A DNA stretch of 64,000 nucleotides from Corallium rubrum (lineage: Eukaryota; Cnidaria; Anthozoa; Scleralcyonacea; Coralliidae): assembly GCA_964035015.1 (NCBI GenBank), contig OZ036017.1, positions 4,017,753 through 4,081,752 of the forward strand, in the 5' to 3' direction. A model generated the notes under the pieces. That model ran no database searches. It was not told where the DNA came from and saw only the letters and a list, made by a program, of their open reading frames with translations. Each line of letters opens with the position of its first letter. The first letter of the stretch is position 1. A program made the translations under genes and the position numbers. This document shows positions 9,810-18,217 of the stretch, in pieces.

Positions 9810-9835
9810 AGGATCTATGGAGTTATATTTTTAAA
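9305..9835 (-). repeat. 57-bp coding minisatellite at the Rep N-terminus (nine copies)
   Basis: Nine tandem units encode variants of KYKSMDPVKKKVLLETNTQ (19 residues). One unit has lost a codon. A partial extra unit lies upstream of the ATG, cut by a stop at about 9832. Unit differences are mostly conservative (Ile/Met, Arg/Thr, Lys/Thr), so the unit length and charge pattern are kept. Similar lysine-rich repeats precede Rep in other cnidarian Helitron proteins, from family knowledge rather than from a search. Confidence 0.85.
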
Positions 9836-9852
9836 CTAATTGTCGGTTTTGA

Positions 9853-10155
9853 TTAAATATTCTTATGCCCATACGCATAAGAATTAATCCCGTCTACCAG
9901 CAGGTATCCTTTATCATCAAAGCATGAGAGTGATATTTTATTAATTTCGTAGCTGCCCAGCTTATGTTTTACACTTCGGATGGTTTTCATTTTTTGGAAC
10001 AGTTGTTTTTTAACAAATAATGTGTCTTTGTAGTTTTCATGTTTGATTTGTTTCTTAGTAACACTCTTTTTGATTCCCTTCGCAGTTTTACCACCTGTTC
10101 CGTTGTCTTTTAAATACGAATACATTTTACTTCTGAGACCAACGATAAACTACTT
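9853..10155 (-). pseudogene. C-terminal fragment of a Polinton-type protein-primed DNA polymerase B
   Basis: The frame 10125-9853 (90 codons) can be extended back to about 10155 by a VGLRSK phrase. Its pattern is GLRSKMYSYLKD, then KGIKKSV, then a YKDTLF motif, TIRSVKHKL, NKISLSCFDDK and a final YGH. I recognise this order as the extreme C-terminus of polymerase B in Polinton/Maverick and adintovirus-like elements. All polymerase and exonuclease motifs are missing because the rest of the gene is absent. An in-frame stop and the DUF6589 pseudogene lie immediately upstream, so the break is at about 10155. It lies in the same orientation as the Helentron, only 44 bp from its Rep start. Confidence 0.7.
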
Positions 10156-10980
10156 AAGCTTGATCGCGCCTTAAATAAAGTTAAAGAAATCAAGAGGGAT
10201 CTGTATACACAGTTTAGATCAACGCGAATCAAGGTTCAAGAGGCTTCGTCCGCCGGGTGAATCACAGTCTTGTTTGGAAAGTTCTGATACTGTTCGAGAA
10301 ACTGGCAGAGTTACGAAGGCTTTACGCTTTGCTGCAGTCTCAGACACTACCAGCTGTACTCCAATTGTGGACAATCAACCGACTTCTCTTCCTTCGAGTA
10401 ACCTGCAAACACTAAACTCAACTCTTTTTATAAGACCAGTTGACGACGAGTCGATCCCGCCTTCTTTACCGACCTTTTCTCCCGTGAAGGATAGAACAAA
10501 CAAATCATCAACAGAAGTTGAGATAACAATCAAATACCCGAGCCGAACCGTCCGAAAAGTCTTGGATCAACGGTATAAGTCATTGGCGAAAGCACTATTT
10601 TATGGTCAACCGTCACGTATTGCCACTGCAGTGATGAAATGTATCCAAGTTTGCAAATTTGTTGTTTCGAAGGTCTTCGACACGTTAGCAAAAGAAGTGA
10701 GTGGACTTTGCTCCAGAAAAAATCCGTCGATTTTGAGAAAAACAAACAAGAATGATCTTGTCAATTTCAAGTTAGAATCACTGGGTGAAGAGTGGAAAAA
10801 ACGGGCGCCGCTGTTTTACTCGTTTCTTCTGACCTCCTCTGTCACCAAAAGGAAGGCAAGTTCCACATTATGGCTTCCCAGTATGTCTCTAGCCGGGTCA
10901 ATCCTTCTGAAGCAGCGGAACGGCAAATGAATGCCACTGCAAGCGTCATGGGCGTTCTAATGAAGATGGGTTCGAAGGAG
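10156..10980 (+). pseudogene. DUF6589-family pseudogene, exon 1
   Basis: The main open frame is 10274-10930. It holds a Ser/Thr-rich N-terminal stretch, then a KVLDQRYKSLAKALFYGQ segment and LCSRKNPSILRKT followed by APLFYSFLLTSSV. The frame breaks near 10928, and the protein sense continues in another frame as SVMGVLMKMGSKE up to the donor GTATGT at 10981. Upstream, at about 10150-10240, a charged helix-like segment (LNKVKEIKRDLY) reads in a different frame, suggesting a further shift. The true start was not found. Confidence 0.6.
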
Positions 10981-11600
10981 GTATGTTGCAAATCTTTAAA
11001 AACTTTGTGCGTGTTAATTTCTGGTAATACACTTTAAGATTTTATCCTTTTGTTGCTTGCATGTACTGTATGGTTTTACCAATATCGAGACATGACACAG
11101 TGTTGCTTAAATGTTGAAAAATATTTCGTTTATGCCGACCTGGAGAAAATGACAAGCTTTTTGTCAAATTATAGTAACTTAATTGAACCTATTGTCATGT
11201 TGTCAAATTGGTTTTGACGTCTAAATTTATTATAAAGAAATTATTCAATAAAAACATACTTTGAAAGTTTTCTTACCACGTTAATCGTGGTTGTAGATAA
11301 TGTAATATATTGAATGAACCAGTTTAGTATAGTATATGTCAACGAAATGTTATATATACTTCAAAAGTAAATCTTATAGTTCTTTTCCCAGTTTATCACA
11401 GCGATATAAGCTCTTTGTGTTCACAAAGTATCATAATATTTGCGTTGACAATTGAGTACTGATATTATGCTTGAATTTGAAAGTACTGGAACTTTTATTT
11501 AATATTTATTCATAATTACAGCCGATATATGTACAGTTACAATGTATTAAATGCAACTAGCGAAGCAATGAAAAGTACTCTGTTTAATCTTTACATATAG
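10981..11600 (+). other. Intron 1 of the DUF6589-family pseudogene
   Basis: It begins GTATGT and ends TTTACATATAG, with AT-rich sequence in between. Joining exons 1 and 2 preserves phase 0 and family similarity across the junction. Nothing else was recognised in it. Confidence 0.65.
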
Positions 11601-12188
11601 GCCACCCTTAACAGATTTACAAAGTTGAAATTGACAACGTCAAACAAGGCAACCCTTGAAAAATTGGACAGTCTTGGAGATGACCATGACATCGACATGC
11701 GAAGAAGGCTATTACCGATGAAAATCTTAAGATGAAAGTCCTCAGAGATGAGAAAGAAAGAACAACAACAACAGCAGTCTGATTGTGTAGATATTGGAGG
11801 TATAAGTGATGAGATTTCCAAACTTAATAAATCCTGTCATCCTGGTTTCGTCGTTTCCTTTGATAACGTAGATATTCATCAGAAAAGACGAAACATGACC
11901 TTAAGCGACCAGGACTCTGATTGTCATTGCGTAAATCATAAAATGGTTGAAAACAGAGTAAGTGGAAATCATCTTGAGTCCACAATGCCCGCAGCAGATA
12001 TAATGGATGTAAAGAACATAACGTTTCTTCCTAATATTGCTGATAATGAGAAGCAACGAATGGATTATATCATTCTTACATCAAGAATTCTGACACATCA
12101 TTTTGATGCATTGAAACTCCTTAAAGAAGTCTGCGTTTTGCATATCCCGCACAAGTATTCCAAAGATCTTTCTCGAAAGTTAAAGAAG
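11601..12188 (+). pseudogene. DUF6589-family pseudogene, exon 2
   Basis: The exon is 196 codons long and open except for one TGA at about 11731. It reads KATLEKLDSLGDD at the start. After a glutamine run (CAACAACAACAGCAG) come FVVSFDNVDI, QDSDCHCVNH and a C-terminal HIPHKYSKDL, which match the conserved middle of the family. The donor is GTATTA at 12189. Confidence 0.65.
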
Positions 12189-13145
12189 GTATTATTTTTA
12201 TAACTATTTAAATTATGCTGCCTCACCACTAAACTACCTATTATTAAGCCATTTTACAACAATAATATACTTTTGATGGGTCTGGTAATTGTAAAAGTTA
12301 GAATACAGGCTGCAGAGTAGGGGAAATTACGCATAATGGATTAATGCTATCAACACTTTTAATTGACTTGTACCTTTATATAATCCAGAAACCAATCCTA
12401 ATTCTGGGATTCGTCGTGTTCGTTTGCTTTTTCTTGACTTCGCGCACTTTATATCAATATAATTTCGACGGGGTTATATTCAAATACCTCGCGGTTTAGT
12501 ATGATGTAAGCTTCAGTAGACAAATGTCTTCGGACGAAGAGATATCTGTTACAAAAGCTTTTGTTTACCTCTTGGAATGTGTAGATACGCTTCAGACTAA
12601 CCGTTGCCATGACATTTTAATTGATCATATAAATTAAAAGGTGTGGTGTGTCCTACCTGATTGATATTGCGTTTTGTTGACATAAAAGGTCAGGAGAAAA
12701 AAATTGAAGTGCATTGACTTAAAATGGGCTATCCAATTAAAAATATATAATCCACCACTTGCCCCTGAAGATTCCAGTGTCTGTAACCCTGGAAGTTATT
12801 CAATCCTTTGACAGGTTGGGCCGGGGTATATGGATATAAAATAGAGTAGAGCTCAATGTTAGACAGCCAATGTAAATTCTCGTGCAAAGTTAAGACCATG
12901 TTGCACGAGGCAATTTTTCTTGCAACTTTCAATGCAATCTCTGAGACAAAGGCATGTTAAGTAATAAAGGACTCATGGAAAAATGCAAAACATGGGCCCA
13001 CATTGCAGTCTCCACTGATTTTGCAACGCAATCTCTGATCTACAGACATGTTAAGTAAGTTACTTAGAGATTGCGTTGCAAGTTGCAAGAAAAATTGCCT
13101 CGTGTAACATGGCCTTTAGTCATGCTTAAATGTTTTCTCAACTAG
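12189..13145 (+). other. Intron 2 of the DUF6589-family pseudogene, with a foldback element
   Basis: It starts GTATTA and ends TTTCTCAACTAG. Its 3' part contains an inverted-repeat element (12894-13114). The rest is AT-rich and unrecognised. Confidence 0.6.
12894..13114. mobile_element. Foldback / MITE-like element in intron 2
   Basis: Long inverted repeats lie about 120 bp apart. The left arm begins 'gaccatgttgcacgaggcaa' and runs to about 12943. The right arm, about 13066-13114, ends 'ttgcctcgtgtaacatggcc'. The arms match over about 47 bp with a few mismatches. The interior has further short repeats around 'gcaatctctga' and 'acatgttaagtaa'. No transposase is encoded, and no clear target-site duplication was found, so the superfamily is open. 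Confidence 0.65.
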
Positions 13146-13400
13146 GTGCCTCTTGGAATAATCTTTAAAAATGAAAATTGTAATGAGGAGATGTTATCGG
13201 TGCTGCAGCAATTCCATACCTATCTGCCAAAAAAGTGGAATGATGAGTATGATGGCCAACTGTTTGCTGGAGATCAGCTTAGTGTTGAACGGGCTGTAAA
13301 TACTATATCATCTGTGGCCAATGGGTACACAGCGGAAGATAGACTAGAGGGTATTAACCTTCAGCTGGGTGACTGGCATGCTTCTATGAAGCTATTGACA
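13146..13400 (+). pseudogene. DUF6589-family pseudogene, exon 3 (core GDQLSVERA region)
   Basis: This open exon of 85 codons begins VPLGIIFKNE. It contains YLPKKW, FAGDQLSVERA and LGDWHASMKLLT, the most diagnostic stretch of the family, with acidic and His residues that could be catalytic in a transposase-like fold (inference). The donor is GTAAGT at 13401 and the phase is 0. Confidence 0.7.
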
Positions 13401-13746
13401 GTAAGTGTGCCTGTGTATAGGGGCATTCAAATTGACTATAAAATGCTAATTAATTTTTTTATATTTATTTAACTTTATATTGCCAACATTTGTGATGTGG
13501 TATGTATGTTTTTCCCATTGGCAACTGAATATTGCAGTTCAATTAACCTGTTTGCATGCATGTAATCCATGCCACTGACCTTGGACTCATCAAAAGTGCC
13601 CCCCCCCCCCCCCCCCCATCAACAACAATATGGCCTGATGTACAATGACAACTACCTTTATTTAATTTTGGTTAATTCATGATTTATTTAAATATTTAAT
13701 AGTACTGTACCATAATTACAAATTTTGTAAATTTGTTCATTTTTAG
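13401..13746 (+). other. Intron 3 of the DUF6589-family pseudogene, with a C19 homopolymer
   Basis: It begins GTAAGT and ends ATTTTTAG. It contains a run of 19 C at 13599-13617. No other feature was seen. Confidence 0.65.
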
Positions 13747-14256
13747 CTGATCTATAATAGGTTCTACAACTGCAAGTCAGATGGTGACAGCTGCTGCTAG
13801 ATCTTTCAGCAAAAGTTGTTGACCAGTATATTTTTGACCAAAACTTTGCAAATCAAATGGTTGATGGTATTGTCCTGGAGCATGAAAAGGAAAATGCCCT
13901 GAACCAACAACAGCTTACAACTGATGGACGGTTCCCATGCAGGTTTGAAGGCTGTCCAAGATCTTTTAGGTATAATGGGAAAAGCAATAGAAACCATGAA
14001 CTTTCACATGATCCTCCAGTAGAAATGCCTAACCAGATGCAACAAAACCTGCAACTAAAGATGAAGATTTCCACAATTACAACACTGCATTACTAGCAGA
14101 TGGATTTCTGTTCCAAAATTTCTTAGATACCATTAGTGAAGGGGATGGGGAAAGAATTATGCGCCAGTATAAATACATCATGCTATACTGCCGGGAAGAT
14201 GGTTGTCATAGCAACAAATATGCCTTGGAATGCTTGTATCAGTTTTGTAGTGAATC
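13747..14256 (+). pseudogene. DUF6589-family pseudogene, exon 4 with a C2H2 zinc finger, truncated
   Basis: It begins LIYNRFYNCKSDGDS, continuing exon 3 in phase, then meets a stop and shift at about 13798. In the next frame (13857-14096) a C2H2 finger is clear: Cys-x4-Cys in FPCRFEGCP, then His-x3-His in NHELSH. After another shift near 14060 the sense resumes with NTALLADGF, ISEGDGERIM and YKYIMLYC. Similarity ends around 14250 at a 23-bp duplicated junction, where the Polinton-like block starts. Confidence 0.6.
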
Positions 14257-14279
14257 TTGTATCAGTTTTCAAGCGAATC
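14233..14279 (+). repeat. 23-bp tandem duplication at the DUF6589 / Polinton-like junction
   Basis: 'cttgtatcagtttt' occurs at 14233-14246 and again at 14256-14269. Each copy is followed by a related 'agtgaatct' or 'agcgaatct', giving a 23-bp period across the point where similarity switches from one gene to the other. Confidence 0.7.
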
Positions 14280-14901
14280 TGTTGACGGGTACACATTGGA
14301 AAACCTTGAACTGGAGTATGAGACGATTGATAACACCGACATCGCCAGTGAAATAACCTCGCTGTACACAGCTGGCCGATCGCTGTCCTACGAACACGTC
14401 ACGTTGATGAAGTCAACTGAATGGATGGCTGGATCGACTCTGATTAACGAACACATTAACCTTCCACGGAAGTCTATGAAGGGGATTGTGACGATGTTCA
14501 CAAATAAAATCCGGACTGATAGTGAGGAATACGTCTACTCAAACATTGAAAGTGTTAAGCTAACAATTGAGGGTGTACCCAACGCCGTCTTCAGTCAAGG
14601 GATTCCAAAAAGTCGGTTCTATGATGAGGCTAAAAGACTGTTTAGTGGGAAGGAAAACACGGATGAGTTTATGACAATCCGGAAGTTCTATAAGGATGCT
14701 TTCGCTCTGGTGATTGACTTGAGAAGTATTGAGGATCGCGACAGTGTTGGGACTGGAAAAAGAATTGTTAATACACAGTCTGGGGTTCTGATTGAGATTA
14801 CCAAAAAGGTGACTGTGGCTAACGTAGTCTGTCGGATCTTTGTGTTGAGCGATGGTCTGGTAAATATGGTAAACAAAAATCTAAAATCAATTCAATATTA
14901 A
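14257..14901 (+). pseudogene. Polinton/adintovirus-like major capsid protein, C-terminal part (candidate)
   Basis: This open frame of about 214 codons ends at a TAA that directly abuts the ATPase ATG. It shares phrases such as YEHVTLMKSTEW, NLPRKSMKGIV, GIPKSRFYDEAKRLF and VNTQSGVLIEI with a recurrent cnidarian protein found next to the packaging ATPase. Its position and beta-rich character suggest the C-terminal part of a double-jelly-roll capsid protein, but that assignment is inference. There is no native start: the frame begins in the duplicated junction at 14257, so the N-terminal half is missing. The remaining part has no internal stop. An unrelated virion protein is the main alternative. 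Confidence 0.5.
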
Positions 14902-15510
14902 ATGGATCATCCGTTCAATATGTTGGTCACTGGTATGACAGCCTGTGGGAAAACCTGGTATCTTCTGAAGATGTTAGAAGACGAATACGTCAGGTTCTTC
15001 GACTACATCGTTCTACTCTGTCCGACGTTCAGCTGGAACAAAACCTATACTACCTGGAAGTATACCCCCGATCCGGACTTCATCGCTGTGGAGTGTAGTC
15101 AGGACGATGTTGAGATTATACTAGAACACATTGTTGGAATATTCAAAGATTCCAGAACACTAATAGTCCTCGACGACTGTGCTAGTGGACAAACCGTAAA
15201 AAACAGAACAAGTGAGTTGGTTAAATTAGCCTTCAGCGCTCGACACTACAATCTGTCAACTATTGTAATCACACAACAGCTAACAGCTATCACAAAACCT
15301 TATAGGGAGAATATCAGTACGTTGGTAACGTTCTACAACCCCAACAAAACCGACATGAAGGTTATTACTGATGACTACCTAGGTGGTTCAGACCGTGATG
15401 AGGTTATGGAGGTAACTGAAAAGTTGAAAGAAAACAAATACGCTAGGCTTGAGGTTATATTAAGGCATCCGTACGCGTATAAGGTGGTCATCCCAAAATC
15501 TGGTCTATAG
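14902..15510 (+). CDS. DNA packaging ATPase (FtsK/HerA, A32-like) of a Polinton-like element
   Basis: This intact 202-residue frame has its ATG immediately after the capsid-like stop codon. Walker A is GMTACGKT (11-18) and Walker B is LIVLDDC (87-93), followed by VITQQL, which resembles the sensor region of A32-type ATPases. In Polintons and related viruses this ATPase drives genome packaging into the capsid. The length is within the usual 200-270 residues. Gene order (capsid-like protein, ATPase, small ORFs) supports a virion-gene block. Complete motifs and no stop suggest a fairly young insertion or selection on the fold. The nearest alternative is the ATPase of a Polinton-like virus, which would look the same at this resolution. 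Confidence 0.8.
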   Translation: MDHPFNMLVTGMTACGKTWYLLKMLEDEYVRFFDYIVLLCPTFSWNKTYTTWKYTPDPDFIAVECSQDDVEIILEHIVGIFKDSRTLIVLDDCASGQTVKNRTSELVKLAFSARHYNLSTIVITQQLTAITKPYRENISTLVTFYNPNKTDMKVITDDYLGGSDRDEVMEVTEKLKENKYARLEVILRHPYAYKVVIPKSGL

Positions 15511-15514
15511 TAAG

Positions 15515-15718
15515 ATGGCTGAAAAGAAAACTAAAACGGTAAAAGTTGGGGAAAAAATCAAGGCATCCGCCGTGGAATCAGTCGGGGCATCTGCTGAAAA
15601 ACCAGAAACGGAAATACCTACTGAAGTCGGTGAGCTCGTTAATGAGCTCGTCGATGAGTTAAAGAAGGTTGATAAACAAGAAGGGGAGCGACCTTATAAA
15701 ACTATCAGAAAACGGTGA
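15515..15718 (+). CDS. Small Lys/Glu-rich ORF downstream of the packaging ATPase
   Basis: The 67-residue frame starts with ATG 4 nt after the ATPase stop. It is rich in Lys, Glu and Val, has low complexity and no recognisable domain, and ends in KTIRKR. It overlaps the next ORF by about 50 nt in another frame. It could be a genuine small gene of the block, or the first part of one gene split from the next ORF by a frameshift. The function is unknown. Confidence 0.45.
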   Translation: MAEKKTKTVKVGEKIKASAVESVGASAEKPETEIPTEVGELVNELVDELKKVDKQEGERPYKTIRKR

Positions 15719-16058
15719 GGTGACCCAGTCAGTCAGTTATATCAGAAAAACGTCGGTAAAGGTTGTGGATAAGCTGTACGCTGAATATGAGGCTGGAAGG
15801 ATGGAAAGAGCTAATGAATTCCTGACTGATATTTTAATCAGTAGATTCTCTAATGTTCTCGGTGGTTTGGACGCTGTAGAAAGCTCTCATGCTTTAAACA
15901 CCGAGTTACAAAAAGATAAACTGTTAAAGAGTGACGTTGGTAAAGTTGTGGCCATAATCACACCGTATATACCATGTCTCGGACTATTATCTGGAGGTGT
16001 AACTGTGGGAAAACATGTGTACCAACAAGTAGCTGAACAGAAACCGGAAGCTAACTAA
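15669..16058 (+). CDS. Unknown ORF of the Polinton-like block with a hydrophobic C-terminal segment
   Basis: The frame is open from a TTG at 15669; the first ATG (Met-Glu-Arg-Ala) is at about 15801, so the start is uncertain. It reads SVSYIRKTSVKVVDKLYAEY, then ANEFLTDILI, FSNVLGGLDA, and a hydrophobic stretch around AIITPYIPCLGLLSGG that could be a membrane or membrane-active helix. I have the impression that this ORF recurs beside the ATPase in cnidarian genomes, but I know no function. A minor virion protein is possible (inference). Confidence 0.45.
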   Translation: MINKKGSDLIKLSENGEVTQSVSYIRKTSVKVVDKLYAEYEAGRMERANEFLTDILISRFSNVLGGLDAVESSHALNTELQKDKLLKSDVGKVVAIITPYIPCLGLLSGGVTVGKHVYQQVAEQKPEAN

Positions 16059-17700
16059 ACTCTGTGTTAAAACCAAAACCAAAACTTGAAACAGTCCTGA
16101 CCGTTCTGAAGCGTTTTTGAAAGGAGGAAAATCTGCCGCACCTCCCAAAACCCATTTTCCCGTCTGCTTATACTTTGGAAAATGGAAAAAACAGTTTACC
16201 CTTTCAAACACCCTTCCCCGTTAAATCCCATCATTTTGAGGCTGTTTTTGGCAAAATAAAAAAGTGCGCCGGTACCCTCAAGTCCCCAACTACTCATGCA
16301 TAAAGTTAAATTTTAATAATTTTAAACTAAACTAAGTTCTTTTAAAAATTTGTTGATAGCCCCTCTTTTCTTCGAATTGTTACAATTGTCCATCAATAAT
16401 ACTGTTTCAATATACAAAAACATGTTCCTTGACCAGGAAGGGTACTCCATATTAAAAATATAGCAGCTACCAACCAATAGTGAAAGCAGATAATCATCCC
16501 CTCTGCAGCAATATAAATTAGGTCAAGGGATGACAAACTTCCTGACATAACAAGTCACGGCTCAACTGACTTTGCAACTTCAACATCAATTGATTCATCA
16601 TTCTGATATAAGAAACAAGAAAAGCATTAGAATTGCTCTAAGAGGTGTACAGGCAGTGTAAAATATAATATATTGGGCAATATCAAATGAAAAAAAAGTG
16701 GTAAACCGTTGTGTTGATACTGCAAAAACAACAATCTTATCATCTGCCACCTTCGACAATTTTTTCATATGCATCTGATGTTACAAGCTGGGTACAACTG
16801 AAGATTACTTTTAGTGAATATTGTTTACACAATATTGAATTACAACACTTTCAACACATTCAATGGAAAACACTCAGCTATCAGTGAATTTATGTAAATT
16901 TAAAATACTGTATTTGTACCCAGCTTGTGGTATCACTAACCCCCAAGTTACAGTAAATGGGCACAGTATTAAAACAAGATGGGGGATGATGCTATAAAAT
17001 TTGTGTTTTGCCAGAATTAGTAATACATTGTTATACAAAAGTATATGTTCTTCTGGTTATTTTAATTACCTGTAAGTATTTTTATTAATCAGAACATCAT
17101 AAACTAAAATTTTGATATTTTTGTGATTTTTGTTTGTCTATATTGATAAACAGAGTAAAACAATAAAGGGGACATTTTTGACTGGCTCAAGCAGGAATGG
17201 GTAAATTAATCACTTGACCCAATGCCATTGCTACCTCCCCTTTAGAGAGTAAAATCATCTGGAGTGTAATTTAAATTACTAGTATTTCAATATTAAACTT
17301 TATATACAAAATATATTTAGGACTACCTTCCATCATATACTGTATCACAGATGGGCTCTCCGTAATGACCTACTAGCTGACTAGCTTTCCAGGGTTAAGA
17401 GTAAGGTTTCCTCCAAAGGTCACATACTCATACATTCTTCCTAACTACAAGATTGCAGTTACTGAACAAGCAATTTGAACATAAAATTCTACTTCCCTAG
17501 CAAAATTCTTGTAATTTTGAAGACAAATATTAGAATATAGGGATGTTCAGTAATTAATGTATAAGGAATATGCAGTATCTGCATACTACTAAATTTATAC
17601 CAATATTATTAGTATTATACCAGTTTGAGTCTTATTTATCACACTGGTCATTGGTGATGGTCAACTTTCTAAAATATCCAATAAGTGCGATCTGCGTTTC
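16059..17700. other. Intergenic, no recognisable feature
   Basis: AT-rich sequence with no convincing ORF. The first about 240 bp after the last Polinton-like ORF ('gaaaggaggaaaatctgcc' and 'cccattttcccg') may still belong to that element; no terminal inverted repeat was found. The remainder looks like ordinary non-coding DNA. Confidence 0.5.
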
Positions 17701-17704
17701 TTAG

Positions 17705-17843
<139 letters not shown>

Positions 17844-17930
17844 TTAAAGCTTCTAGGACAGCGTCGGCCACGGTTGAAATCCAAATATTACCAGGGTTAA
17901 GTCACGTTGGCCTGAAAAACAGAGAAAAAT

Positions 17931-17970
17931 CTTCTCGACGTTTCGAGCGAAGGCCCTTCGTCAGGAGAAA
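17931..17970 (-). ncRNA. Hammerhead-ribozyme-like motif in the Penelope-like element
   Basis: Read on the minus strand, the order is TTTCTC, CTGACGA, a GGGC-CTTC-GCTC hairpin, GAAAC, GTC, GAGAAG. CTGANGA and GAAA are the hammerhead core boxes and GTC is a permitted cleavage triplet. TTTCTC/GAGAAG would form helix I, and the hairpin helix II. Helix III is only the palindrome ACGT with no loop, which would require a dimer. Hammerheads are known in Penelope-like elements. Against it, one extra A sits between CTGACGA and helix II. Confidence 0.4.
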
Positions 17971-18217
17971 TTAGTAAACAACTCACATGTGGTCACGCGT
18001 ATTTATAGCAGAGCTACAATGGGAATCACGTGAACACATGTAAGCCAATAAAACAAAGTAAACAAATAAATTAATAGGTAATTTTAGCCTGTGTGCAGGT
18101 GCTGACCCAATTGTGGGTCAGCTACCTGCAAATAGGCAAAGAAACAGGTTATAAATTACTATTTAAATCATCAGAAAAAGGTTAAGGAAAAGGTGTGGAA
18201 TGTGGTGGTGGAGTGAG

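Larger units (their letters stand above)
4047..9830 (-). mobile_element. Helentron (Helitron2-type rolling-circle transposon) coding region, frameshifted
   Basis: One long minus-strand Rep-helicase gene is recognisable in four collinear pieces: an N-terminal repeat region with a DUF6570-like segment and HUH Rep (9809-6873), a linker (about 6830-6162), a PIF1-type helicase (6261-4495) and an APE-like endonuclease (4541-4047). A C-terminal LINE-like endonuclease after the helicase marks the Helentron group of Helitrons in animals. The frame breaks three times, at about 6.83-6.88 kb, 6.16-6.26 kb and 4.50-4.54 kb, so the copy is not autonomous as written. Element termini were not identified. The endonuclease is incomplete where the LINE begins. 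Confidence 0.85.
10156..14256 (+). pseudogene. Four-exon DUF6589-family gene, decayed
   Basis: Four plus-strand segments are collinear with the cnidarian protein family that carries DUF6589, a transposase-like domain of unknown function: 10156-10980, 11601-12188, 13146-13400 and 13747 to about 14256. All three intron boundaries have GT donors and AG acceptors and keep phase 0. Exon 2 (588 nt) and exon 3 (255 nt) are whole numbers of codons. Family landmarks include LCSRKNPSILRKT, a KATLEKLDSLGDD phrase, GDQLSVERA with a later DWH, and a C2H2 finger. Lesions are a 1-nt shift at about 10928, an in-frame TGA at about 11731, and shifts or stops in exon 4 at about 13800 and 14060. The 3' end is lost at the Polinton-like junction. 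The family name is from memory of motif order. Confidence 0.68.

Noticed and set aside
9323-9834. Plus-strand open frames of 98 and 158 codons with repeated IDLYF
   Set aside because: They are the antisense of the in-frame 57-bp repeat in the Helentron Rep gene and have no independent support.
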